Shown here: piece after piece, positions 1 through 7,993 of the stretch
Layout: each line of letters begins with the position of its first letter
Numbering within the stretch: position 1 is the stretch's first letter
Assembly (NCBI RefSeq): GCF_019061365.1
Contig: NZ_JAHPPD010000010.1
Location: 1 to 45,521, forward strand
Length of the DNA stretch: 45,521 nt
Direction: 5' to 3'
DNA from: Lentilactobacillus dabitei
GTDB taxonomy: Bacteria > Bacillota > Bacilli > Lactobacillales > Lactobacillaceae
Program-made: the position numbers and the translations under genes
Notes under the pieces: generated by a model
Database searches by the model: none
What the model saw: only the letters and a program-made list of their open reading frames with translations
Told to the model about the DNA's origin: nothing

Positions 1-26
1 TTTGTTTCTTTTGAAATCTTAGTCAT
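1..26 (-). CDS. 5' end of a leftward gene (partial)
   Basis: Reading the minus strand, an ATG at 24-26 is preceded by GGAGG (35-39) with about 8 bases of spacing, so a gene starts here and runs out of the window. Only the first eight residues, MTKISKET, are visible, which is too few to identify a family. It is divergent from cydD. Confidence 0.6.
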
Positions 27-34
27 AAAAAATA

Positions 35-67
35 CCTCCAAAGCTAAAGTTTTTACTTTAACTTTGG
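35..67 (-). promoter_or_regulatory. Inverted repeat overlapping the SD of the leftward gene
   Basis: Bases 38-50 and 55-67 form 13-bp arms with one G-T-type mismatch and a 4-base loop. In the leftward transcript the 3' arm runs directly into the GGAGG SD, so folding would partly hide it. It could be a translational control hairpin or, read as DNA, a repressor operator. I match it to no named riboswitch. Confidence 0.4.
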
Positions 68-243
68 GGGTATAGGTCAGTGTCTTGACGTACTGCAACC
101 TGTTATTTAGTTAAGGGGCAAGAAAGTGGCTTATTGAAGTAAATGAAATCGCCATTTCCCCAAATTCCGTTGATTATGTATATCATTGTGATCAATTTTT
201 AACTATACTAAAGGCAGTATGAACGATTAGGGGGAGTGAAGTT

Positions 244-1974
244 TTGATTGATAAACGCTTATTTAATCTACCAGGGATGAGACGATATGTCATCATTCTT
301 GGAATTCTGGTTTTTCTGCAGGCGATTGCGATTATTATTCAAGCCAGATATTTGTCGATTGCAATTGTTAATTTGTGGAACCTCATGCCAATCGGTTCGA
401 TCATTTTGCCAACCAGTATTTTTACGGTTGCCTTTTTGGGTCGCCATTTATTGACGGTGTGGCAGAACCGGGTGCTATTTCCATTTGTTGAAAAAACAAG
501 TGGTGATATGCGTGAAAATCTGATGGCAAAGATCTTTCGGTTAGGCCCGGCAGAAATTGACAAACAGGGGACTGGAAACATCGTCACAATGGCATTGGAA
601 GGAATTGATCAAGTTCAAACTTATTTGATGCTAGTTATTATCAAGATGTTGGACATGTCGATCACACCATGGTTAATTTTGATTTATATTTTATTTATTC
701 GCTGGGAACAAGCTCTTTTTCTATTGATCATTTTTCCGGTTATTATTTTATTTATGGTGATTTTAGGCTTAGCTGCTCAAAGCAAGGCTGATCGCCAATA
801 TGAAGGTTATCAGCACTTGTCAAATCACTTTGTTGATACGTTGCGGGGGCTTTCAACCCTGAAGCAGTTGGGCCTCTCCAAGCGATATGCCAACAATGTC
901 TATTCAGTTAGTGAATCTTATCGAACTGAAACCATGTTCACGCTAAGAATTGCGTTGACCTCAACGTTTGCTTTGGATTTTTTCACAACGTTATCTATCG
1001 CGGTCGTTGCTGTTTTCCTTGGGTTTGATTTACTGGATGGCAAAGTTATGCTGTTGCCAGCGCTAACAATTTTAGTGCTTGCCCCAGAATATTTTCTGCC
1101 AATTCGTAACTTTGCCAATGACTATCACGCAACCTTAAATGGGAAAAATGCGATGTCTGCCGTTCTGGATGTACTGCATCAACCGGAAATGAAACAACGG
1201 GATGAATTACCTGATTTCAAGTGGAGTCAAGACTCAATCCTCACACTGGATCACGTCAATTTTACCTATCCCGAAACGACCCAACCTGCATTAAAAGAGA
1301 TTTCAGTGACAATCAAAGGGATGAAAAAGATTGGCATCATTGGCGCCTCGGGCTCTGGAAAATCGACGTTGATTAACTTAATTGGAGGGTTCTTATCTCC
1401 TGATAAGCCCGATCAAGTTGCGATTGACGGTCACAAGTTACCTCATTTGGATCAGGCGGCATGGCAGAGAAATTTCTTGTACATCCCACAGAATCCTTAT
1501 TTGTTCCACGCAACTTTAGCTGACAATATTTCGTTTTATGTGGATAATGCGTCAAAACAGTCGATTGAGGACGCTGCCCATCGAGCTGGCTTGGTTGAAT
1601 GGATAAAAACATTGCCAGCAGGTCTTGATACTATGATTGGTGAGGGTGCGCGAACGGTGAGCGGCGGTCAGTCCCAACGAATTGCACTGGCGCGGGCATT
1701 CCTAGATACTGATCGAAAAGTTTTACTGTTTGACGAGCCCACTGCTCATTTGGATATCGAAACTGAAGCGGCATTAAAAACCGATATTCTACCAGTCTTC
1801 AATGACCACTTGGTATTCTTCGCAACCCATCGCCTTCATTGGATTGGTGAAATGGATTACGTGCTCGTCATGGATCACGGCAAATTGGTCGAACAGGGAA
1901 CGCCTGCAGAACTTGCCCATAAGAATGGCGATTATGTTAAATTGCGTTCAGAAATGGAGGCGTCCGACCTATGA
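244..1974 (+). CDS. cydD: Thiol reductant ABC exporter subunit CydD
   Basis: Half of the heterodimeric CydDC ABC transporter, which in characterised bacteria is needed to assemble cytochrome bd oxidase. The 576-residue protein has an N-terminal six-helix membrane domain (about residues 1-310) and a C-terminal ATPase with Walker A GASGSGKST near residue 367, the signature VSGGQSQRIALARA near 472 and Walker B VLLFDEPTAHLD near 495. The TTG start follows GGGGGAG at suitable spacing. A possible -10 (TATACT, 204-209) lies upstream, and a TTGTGA half-site (186-191) faintly recalls a Rex operator, too weak to call. cydAB are not upstream in the window, so this may be a separately promoted unit. CydD rather than CydC is chosen from gene order and its conservation with lactobacillar cydD. 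Confidence 0.9.
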   Translation: MIDKRLFNLPGMRRYVIILGILVFLQAIAIIIQARYLSIAIVNLWNLMPIGSIILPTSIFTVAFLGRHLLTVWQNRVLFPFVEKTSGDMRENLMAKIFRLGPAEIDKQGTGNIVTMALEGIDQVQTYLMLVIIKMLDMSITPWLILIYILFIRWEQALFLLIIFPVIILFMVILGLAAQSKADRQYEGYQHLSNHFVDTLRGLSTLKQLGLSKRYANNVYSVSESYRTETMFTLRIALTSTFALDFFTTLSIAVVAVFLGFDLLDGKVMLLPALTILVLAPEYFLPIRNFANDYHATLNGKNAMSAVLDVLHQPEMKQRDELPDFKWSQDSILTLDHVNFTYPETTQPALKEISVTIKGMKKIGIIGASGSGKSTLINLIGGFLSPDKPDQVAIDGHKLPHLDQAAWQRNFLYIPQNPYLFHATLADNISFYVDNASKQSIEDAAHRAGLVEWIKTLPAGLDTMIGEGARTVSGGQSQRIALARAFLDTDRKVLLFDEPTAHLDIETEAALKTDILPVFNDHLVFFATHRLHWIGEMDYVLVMDHGKLVEQGTPAELAHKNGDYVKLRSEMEASDL

Positions 1975-3710
1975 AAGGATTAAGAGAAACGTTTGCCAAT
2001 GACACGTGGGTAATGCCCTATTTGAGAAAGTATAAGGGCCTATTAATTTTGGTTCTGTTTCTAGGACTTATGACTTTCTTCTCAGGTGGAGCGTTGATGT
2101 TCAACTCCGGCTACCTGATTAGTGAGGCCGCTAGACAGCCCTCAAGCATCATTTATATTTATGTACCCGTTGTTTTGGCCAGGGCATTTGGAATTGCCAG
2201 GCCAACATTTAGGTACATTGAGCGGCTAACGAGTCACAACTGGGTTCTCAAAATCGTTTCTGATTTCAGAAAGAAACTTTATCAAACAGTCGAGCGCAAA
2301 GCTTCGGCGATTCAACGATCGCATCAGACCGGTGATATTTTGAGTATTCTGGCAGATGATATTGAGCATATTGAGAATCTTTATCTAAGAACCGTTTTCC
2401 CAATGGTAATTGGCTGGCTGTTGTACTTGTTCATTGTCATTGGGGTCGGCTCACTGAATTGGGTGGTTGGCTTATTGATGTTGCTGTTACTAGGGGTCAT
2501 CGTAATTGTGCTGCCCCTTGCCTCTGTGGCAACCAACGGCGTTCGCGAGTATCGACAACATCAGATTCAACATGAATTCTATACCAACTTAACGGATGAA
2601 GTGCTCGGATTGGGTGACTGGCTAATTTCTGGCAGATATGACGATTTCATCAATCTGCAAAAAAAGCCGATTAAAGAAATTGCTCAACTGCGAAAGAAAG
2701 ACCATTACTTCCAGTGGTGGCGCTCGTTCTTTGTCCAATTTGTCGTCTTATTAACGACCATTACGCTATTGATCTGGGCAGCCAACTCGTTCACTGCGAC
2801 TAAATCGTTGGCAAACTGGGTTGCGGCGTTTGCGTTGGCCATTTTTCCGGCGGTTTCACCATTCCTCAATATGAGTCAGGGACTTTCGGAGTGGCCGGTT
2901 TATCGACGCTCAATTGAGCGGGTCAACCAACTTGATACGGATCAACCTGCAAAGGTCGACCAAAATCAGCTGGAGGGTGATTTTAAAGAATTAAAAATCG
3001 CCAACATGACATTTAAATATCCGGATGGTGATCGAAACATCGTCAATGACATTTCAATGACGATCCATCCCGGTGAAAAGGTTGCTTTACTAGGACCTAG
3101 TGGAACAGGAAAGAGCACCTTCTTAAAGTTACTGGTCGGGGATCTGATTCCTAACGACGGCCAAATATTGGCTAATGGTAAGGATGTTTCATCTTTGCAG
3201 AAAGTTCGTTCATCGCTATTTGGCATCTTGGATCAGCAGCCATACTTGTTTGATACAACTGTTATGAATAATGTTCGATTGGGTAATACAAATGCAACGG
3301 ATGATGAAATCAAAGACGCGATCGCTGCGGTTGGTTTAAAAGATTTGATTGAATCATTACCAGACCAGTATGATACTGAAGTTCAAGAAGCTGGTAAACG
3401 ATTCTCAGGCGGTGAACGGCAACGGTTGTCTTTGGCAAGAATTTTGCTGCAGGATGCGCCAATTATCATTTTGGATGAACCAACAGTCAGTTTGGACCCA
3501 ATTACCGAGAAGAAATTATTAGATCAAGTGTTTGACTTGCTCCACAATAAAACGATTATTTGGGTTACTCACCATTTGGCAGGAATTGCCCACGTCGACC
3601 AAGTACGATTCTTGGAAAATGGGCGCTTTGATATGCAGGGAACCCCTCAGGAATTGTATCAGCAAGAGCCAAGGTTCAGGCAGCTGTACGATTTAGACAG
3701 AGGGAAGTAA
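1971..3710 (+). CDS. cydC: Thiol reductant ABC exporter subunit CydC
   Basis: Partner of CydD. The ATG overlaps the cydD stop in an ATGA, a sign of translational coupling and equimolar synthesis. The 579 residues comprise a six-helix transmembrane domain (about 1-310) and an ATPase with Walker A GPSGTGKST near residue 375, signature FSGGERQRLSLAR near 478 and Walker B APIIILDEPTVSLD near 496. Both halves keep complete ATPase motifs. No strong intrinsic terminator follows; the next gene has its own promoter-like elements. Confidence 0.9.
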   Translation: MKGLRETFANDTWVMPYLRKYKGLLILVLFLGLMTFFSGGALMFNSGYLISEAARQPSSIIYIYVPVVLARAFGIARPTFRYIERLTSHNWVLKIVSDFRKKLYQTVERKASAIQRSHQTGDILSILADDIEHIENLYLRTVFPMVIGWLLYLFIVIGVGSLNWVVGLLMLLLLGVIVIVLPLASVATNGVREYRQHQIQHEFYTNLTDEVLGLGDWLISGRYDDFINLQKKPIKEIAQLRKKDHYFQWWRSFFVQFVVLLTTITLLIWAANSFTATKSLANWVAAFALAIFPAVSPFLNMSQGLSEWPVYRRSIERVNQLDTDQPAKVDQNQLEGDFKELKIANMTFKYPDGDRNIVNDISMTIHPGEKVALLGPSGTGKSTFLKLLVGDLIPNDGQILANGKDVSSLQKVRSSLFGILDQQPYLFDTTVMNNVRLGNTNATDDEIKDAIAAVGLKDLIESLPDQYDTEVQEAGKRFSGGERQRLSLARILLQDAPIIILDEPTVSLDPITEKKLLDQVFDLLHNKTIIWVTHHLAGIAHVDQVRFLENGRFDMQGTPQELYQQEPRFRQLYDLDRGK

Positions 3711-3819
3711 AGAGTACTGCCAAAGCAGCTTGAAGTCGAAGCATTGATTCTATGTGTTTTTTTGAATTCACTTTCAATCTGCCTGGCAATCATTGTTTTG
3801 AATGGGGTTAAGACGCAGC

Positions 3820-3847
3820 TTGCGAAATTCAATATTTCCTGTATGAT
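3820..3847 (+). promoter_or_regulatory. Promoter for the SGNH hydrolase gene
   Basis: TTGCGA (3820-3825), a 16-bp spacer and TATGAT (3842-3847) fit a housekeeping sigma-A promoter about 45 bp before the start codon. Confidence 0.45.
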
Positions 3848-3892
3848 GGTTCATAGTTCAAATTTATATGGATGATCATTAAAGGAGTTAAA

Positions 3893-4596
3893 ATGCAAAA
3901 ACAGTCTCACTCATTCAGTCGTTATCTGATCGTCGGCATTGTGGGGATCATTGCTTTAAGTATCCTCACGGTTATCACGGCTAGTGCCCCCAGCCACTTA
4001 ACTGACACGAACGCTTCTGCCAATACCCGCACGAAAAAAACTGCGAACATTCACTTAACTAAACGTGAAAAAAAGGTCGCTGGCAAGTACAAGTTGACGA
4101 AGCTGCAAACTCGAACAGCATCGAAAACGCCGATCACCGCCATTGGGGACTCCGTGATGTTGGATGTCAAGCCCAATATTAAGCAAGCTTTCCGCCATAG
4201 TGTTGTGAACGGTTCGGTTGGCCGCCAGTTCTATTCGTTACCTAAAATTGTTCGGGACCTCAAAGCTCATGGCCATCTGGGCAAATATATCGTTATCAAC
4301 TTAGGAACAAATGGACCGCCAACTCAAGTAGATATCGATTCGGTCCTGAAAACGGTTAGTCAAAAACGGCAGATCTTTTGGATTAATACCAGAGTTCCCC
4401 GTCATTGGCAAGCAACAACCAATCGGCTAATTTCTAAAAATGCTAAAAAACATGCTAATGTACACGTGTCAATTGGTATAAAGCCAGTAAAGGTCACTCT
4501 GGCTGGTTTGCCAGTGACCGGGTTCATGTTGATTTGACCGGGGCCCGTTACTATACCCGCGAATTGGTGAGGAAAGTTTCAGATGTCTTGAATTGA
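3893..4596 (+). pseudogene. SGNH/GDSL hydrolase, frameshifted (OatA C-domain-like)
   Basis: A membrane-anchored, extracytoplasmic SGNH esterase or acetyltransferase domain resembling the C-terminal half of OatA-type peptidoglycan acyltransferases. The ATG at 3893 has AAAGGAG 7-8 bases upstream, better than the ATG at 3872. After one N-terminal helix (about residues 10-32) come block I GDSVMLDV with the nucleophile Ser and block III GTNG. The uninterrupted frame ends at 4537 without the catalytic Asp-His. In another frame, from about 4468 to 4596, the sequence reads VNWYKASKGHSGW, then SDRVHVDLTGARYYT, giving the expected DxxH motif and a natural end. A one-base loss near 4463-4470 explains this. 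The reading stopping at 4537 would lack its catalytic dyad. A sequencing error cannot be excluded. Confidence 0.8.
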
Positions 4597-4616
4597 TGTT
4601 TCAAAAATTCGAGATG

Positions 4617-4790
4617 GGGACGAAAGGCAAATTGATCCCAGAATTTAAATGAAAAAAGTAATGCATTCTGGTTTTGAAATGCATTACTTTTTTTGCTTAA
4701 ATTCTGGGATCTGCCGTTTGTCGCAAATTTTATCAATATAAGAATGGCAAGGATTGCTCGTTTGCTACAAATCTTGTCGGGGCGGATACA
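4617..4790. repeat. Dispersed hairpin repeat, copy A with a degenerate tail copy
   Basis: A left flank GGGACGAAAGG (4617-4627) precedes a very long hairpin: outer arms 4634-4648 and 4697-4711 (15 bp perfect) and inner arms 4652-4667 and 4678-4693 (16 bp perfect), ending in T-runs on both strands. It is followed by GCCGTTTGTCGCA (4713-4725) plus TTTTATCAATATAA, and a degenerate second tail at 4756-4769. The same arrangement occurs at 30430-30660. The hairpin sits between convergent genes and should act as a bidirectional terminator, but the conserved flanks on both sides suggest a repeat family rather than just a terminator. Confidence 0.75.
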
Positions 4791-4809
4791 AATTAACGGC
4801 ATATGTTGG

Positions 4810-5367
4810 TTATTCAACGAGCTTTGCCAATTCTTCGAATGCAATTGGCAAGGTTTTATCGTCACCCAGGTCAGTAAAATGATGTCCATGGGGAACTAAC
4901 ACATATTTGGCGTGTAAATGGCGGGCCATTGTCAGGGTGTACTGATAAGGTACGCTTGGGTCATCCATTGCGGAAATAACGGTGACTTTCCGAATTTTGG
5001 GGAGGACGTTGGAATAGTCGACCGGATGTTCGGTGAAGCCGTCTAGTTCCGGAATCGTCCAAATGGGCTCATCAAATCCAGAAACTAACAGAACGTTGAT
5101 ATGGTGAATGTCGTGGGCTTCCAGGTAATGCAGTACTTGAATGCAACCCAAACTGTGACCAACCAACGTTATGCCGTCTTGGGATTTGATGGTTTGGTCA
5201 CAATAGTTATTCCACGCGGAAACTGTGGGGTGGTAGGAATCTGGAAAATTCAGCTTCTTAAATGGAATTCCTAAGTTTTCTTCAACTTGGGTTTCAAGCC
5301 ATGGGAACCAGTGGTCTGCCGCAAATGATGTGTAACCATGGAACATATATACAGTTGATCCTGACAT
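4810..5367 (-). CDS. RBBP9/YdeN-family alpha/beta hydrolase
   Basis: A small serine hydrolase of 185 residues, close to the usual RBBP9/YdeN size. Visible features are an N-terminal FHGYTS oxyanion-hole segment, the nucleophile elbow GHSLG, an acid-bearing SAMDDPSVP segment and the catalytic His in PHGHHF near the C terminus. No signal peptide is seen, so it is likely cytoplasmic; the substrate is unknown. The ATG at 5365-5367 is chosen because AGGTGA precedes it, whereas the GTG at 5385 has none. It starts 20 bp after the polyprenyl synthase stop, so the two are probably co-transcribed, although I know of no functional link. Confidence 0.8.
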   Translation of the reverse strand: MSGSTVYMFHGYTSFAADHWFPWLETQVEENLGIPFKKLNFPDSYHPTVSAWNNYCDQTIKSQDGITLVGHSLGCIQVLHYLEAHDIHHINVLLVSGFDEPIWTIPELDGFTEHPVDYSNVLPKIRKVTVISAMDDPSVPYQYTLTMARHLHAKYVLVPHGHHFTDLGDDKTLPIAFEELAKLVE

Positions 5368-5387
5368 AATTTCACCTGAATTCACGA

Positions 5388-6362
5388 TTATTGATCTCTT
5401 GAGAGAAGTAATTGGGTCAGCGCTTTCAAGTCAACTTTGGCTTGTTGGTCGGGCAATTGAGAAATCAGATCCAACGCCTCTGATGTCAACTGATGAGCAA
5501 TCTCAAGTGACTTTGCGACCCCACCGGATTCAATCACGAGGCGCTGGATTTCTGAGATGTCCAAGGGGAGTAGCTGCTGTTTCTTTGCCAGTAATGGCTT
5601 TAGTGCTTTGGTTTGTTGATTGGCTAAAATGAGCGGTAGGGTATAGACACCAGATTGAAGATCTTCCAAAACCGGCTTGCGGGTCTTCTTCGTGTTGCCT
5701 TGATAATCTAAAACATCATCCAGAATTTGATAGGCCTGACCAATCTTCAAGCCAATCTCGCCGCCGAGTGTCACAAGCTGAGTCGGTGCGTTGGTCAAAA
5801 TAGCTCCCTGTTGAAAACTCAATTTGAATAGTTCCGCTGTCTTGCCGGTAATTTCATGAAAATAATCGGCTTTGCTCATTTTTGGGTTATAATTATAGCT
5901 CATTTGATCCAGTTCACCGTTCAAAATAGTTTGCATGGCCTCAACGTGGCGTTGCATGTTTTTTGGATCTTGCGTAGCCTTTAAGACCTCGGTGAAGTAA
6001 CATGTAAATAGATAGTCTCCAGCGTAGATGGCATTTTTTTGACCGAATTCAGTGTGAACTGTCGCAACCCCTCTACGAATAGGAGATTGGTCAATCACAT
6101 CGTCGTGAATCAGGGTCGCCACATGAAGTAGTTCTAGAGCGGCAGCACCAGATCGGAGTGTTTTGGGATCGGTTGGCTGACCAAACTCAGAAAATAGATA
6201 GAAAAATCCAGGCCGGAGGAGCTTTCCACTTGCTTTAAGCAATTGTAAAACTTTATGATGAATAGGTTGGTTATTGAGACTGACTGCTGTTAACAGGTAA
6301 GGCTGCAAATCAGCTAATTTTGTTTGAATGTGTGGGAATTGACGCCAGAGTTGATGAACCAT
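5388..6362 (-). CDS. Polyprenyl diphosphate synthase (long-chain, component II type)
   Basis: An E-type isoprenyl chain-elongating enzyme of 324 residues. It carries the GKLLRP substrate-binding segment, the first aspartate-rich motif D87-D-x-x-D91 (DDVIDQSPIRRG) and the second D215-D-x-x-D219 (DDVLD). The residue five before the first Asp is Ala, consistent with a long-chain (hexa- to octaprenyl) product rather than farnesyl; that is inference. Such enzymes make the side chain of menaquinone-type quinones, which fits the nearby cydDC. I see no small component I partner. The ATG at 6362 has GAGGTA upstream; the TTG four codons earlier overlaps that SD and is rejected. Confidence 0.85.
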   Translation of the reverse strand: MVHQLWRQFPHIQTKLADLQPYLLTAVSLNNQPIHHKVLQLLKASGKLLRPGFFYLFSEFGQPTDPKTLRSGAAALELLHVATLIHDDVIDQSPIRRGVATVHTEFGQKNAIYAGDYLFTCYFTEVLKATQDPKNMQRHVEAMQTILNGELDQMSYNYNPKMSKADYFHEITGKTAELFKLSFQQGAILTNAPTQLVTLGGEIGLKIGQAYQILDDVLDYQGNTKKTRKPVLEDLQSGVYTLPLILANQQTKALKPLLAKKQQLLPLDISEIQRLVIESGGVAKSLEIAHQLTSEALDLISQLPDQQAKVDLKALTQLLLSRDQ

Positions 6363-6471
6363 GAGATACCTCAATCTTTAACGAATTTTAACTACAACAT
6401 CTAAGATACAAATTCAACGGGCAGTTGTCAATTGAACAACGCGCCAAGTTTGAATTTAAGGAGTGAGAGAA

Positions 6472-7989
6472 TTGCCCGATTTTGTTCAAACCTTTATGGA
6501 TCGGAAAGCTGCTTTAGTCCAAGCACTTGGTCAACATTTGGCCATTTCATTTTGGGCGTTGTTAATTGCGGTGGTCATTGCGATTCCAGTAGCTATTTGG
6601 GTCCGCCGGTATCCCAAGGTGGCTCAGGTAATCCTGCAGCTGACCGGTGTCTTGCAGACAATTCCATCCCTAGCTTTATTGGGATTATTGATTCCGTTTG
6701 CTGGGATCGGAACGGTTCCGGCTATCATTGCATTGGTGGTGTACGCATTGCTGCCAATCTTTCAAAATACATATGTCGGCCTTACTGAGATTGATCCATC
6801 GACAGAAGAGGCTGCGGATGCCATGGGGATGTCACGTTCGCGAAAATTATTTCGAGTTGAGCTGCCAATGGCGATGCCAATTATCATTTCAGGAATTCGT
6901 ACCTCGATGGTGCTGATTATCGGCACCGCAACCCTTGCTGCCTTGATTGGTGCAGGTGGGCTTGGTAACTTTATTTTGTTGGGAATTGACCGCAACAATA
7001 CCAGTTTGATTCTGATAGGGGCCATTTCGGCTGCTTTATTAGCGATTGTGATGTCTTATTTCATTACAATTTTGCAAAAAATGAAATTCAGAAATGTGGT
7101 GATCCTAATTGGCACAATTGTGGTCATTGGTGGTAGCTTTGCTGGCTACACGGCCGTTTCTCAACTTAATCAAAAAGTCGTCATCGCAGGTAAGCTAGGG
7201 GCTGAACCCGAAATCTTGATTAATATGTACAAGGATTTAATCACCGCTAAAGATCCAAGGCTGGACGTTGAACTCAAACCCAACTTTGGCAAGACGAGCT
7301 TTTTATTCAGTGCGTTAAAGAGCAATCAAATTAATATTTACCCTGAGTTTACCGGGACGGTGTTGGAGACGCTGACGCACTCGTCGGTCACGCCCAAGAC
7401 CCCAGCGGCCATTTATCGTTTGGGAAAGCAACAGTTAGCACAACAAGATCATATGGCTTATTTGAAGCCAATGGCCTATAACAATACTTATGGCATCGCG
7501 GTTAAGGAGTCATTCGCCCAGCGATATCATCTCAAGACCATCGAAGATCTACAGCAGGTTCAAGGGAAATTAAAAGCCGGAATGAGCATGGAATTTATGG
7601 ATCGAAAGGATGGCTTGAAATTGGTTGAACGCCGGTATCACATTAAGTTCCCAGTGAAAGGGATGGAGCCGGAACTGAGATACCGAGCGATTCACGATAA
7701 TCAGATTAACCTGATCGATTGTTACTCGACGGACAGCGAATTACGTCAATATCATTTGACTGTCCTGCAAGATAACAAGCATGTTTTTCCGATCTATCAG
7801 GGGGCTCCGTTGATGACTCAAGATTTTGCCAAGAAGCATCCCCAAGCAGTTAGCAGCTTGAATAAGTTGGCTGGCAAAATTTCTGAGAGACAGATTCAGC
7901 AGATGAACTATGAAGTGAATGTGTTAGATCAATCTCCTGCAAGCGTGGCCCGTCATTATTTGGTCCAGCATCATTTGATAAAGGAGTGA
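6472..7989 (+). CDS. Osmoprotectant ABC transporter, permease fused to substrate-binding protein
   Basis: Uptake of a quaternary ammonium osmolyte (glycine betaine, carnitine or choline). The 505-residue protein has an N-terminal permease of several helices (about 1-205) with the EAA loop (EEAADAMGMSRSRKLF, about 118-133), then a further membrane segment (about 203-225), then an extracellular type II binding domain (about 235-505) with the OpuC/OsmF-type NIYPEFTGT segment. This fuses roles separate in B. subtilis OpuC; similar fusions are known in lactic acid bacteria. TTG at 6472 is chosen over GTG at 6463, because AAGGAG (6456-6461) is 8-10 bases before the TTG but only one base from the GTG. 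The exact substrate cannot be read from sequence. Confidence 0.88.
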   Translation: MPDFVQTFMDRKAALVQALGQHLAISFWALLIAVVIAIPVAIWVRRYPKVAQVILQLTGVLQTIPSLALLGLLIPFAGIGTVPAIIALVVYALLPIFQNTYVGLTEIDPSTEEAADAMGMSRSRKLFRVELPMAMPIIISGIRTSMVLIIGTATLAALIGAGGLGNFILLGIDRNNTSLILIGAISAALLAIVMSYFITILQKMKFRNVVILIGTIVVIGGSFAGYTAVSQLNQKVVIAGKLGAEPEILINMYKDLITAKDPRLDVELKPNFGKTSFLFSALKSNQINIYPEFTGTVLETLTHSSVTPKTPAAIYRLGKQQLAQQDHMAYLKPMAYNNTYGIAVKESFAQRYHLKTIEDLQQVQGKLKAGMSMEFMDRKDGLKLVERRYHIKFPVKGMEPELRYRAIHDNQINLIDCYSTDSELRQYHLTVLQDNKHVFPIYQGAPLMTQDFAKKHPQAVSSLNKLAGKISERQIQQMNYEVNVLDQSPASVARHYLVQHHLIKE

Positions 7990-7993
7990 TTTG

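Noticed and set aside
186-203. Possible Rex operator before cydD (TTGTGA half-site)
   Set aside because: The second half (TTTAAC) does not match TCACAA, so there is no usable palindrome.
4551-4899. Short open frames on both strands across the repeat after the SGNH gene
   Set aside because: They run through the palindrome and neighbouring gene ends, have no SD and resemble no protein.
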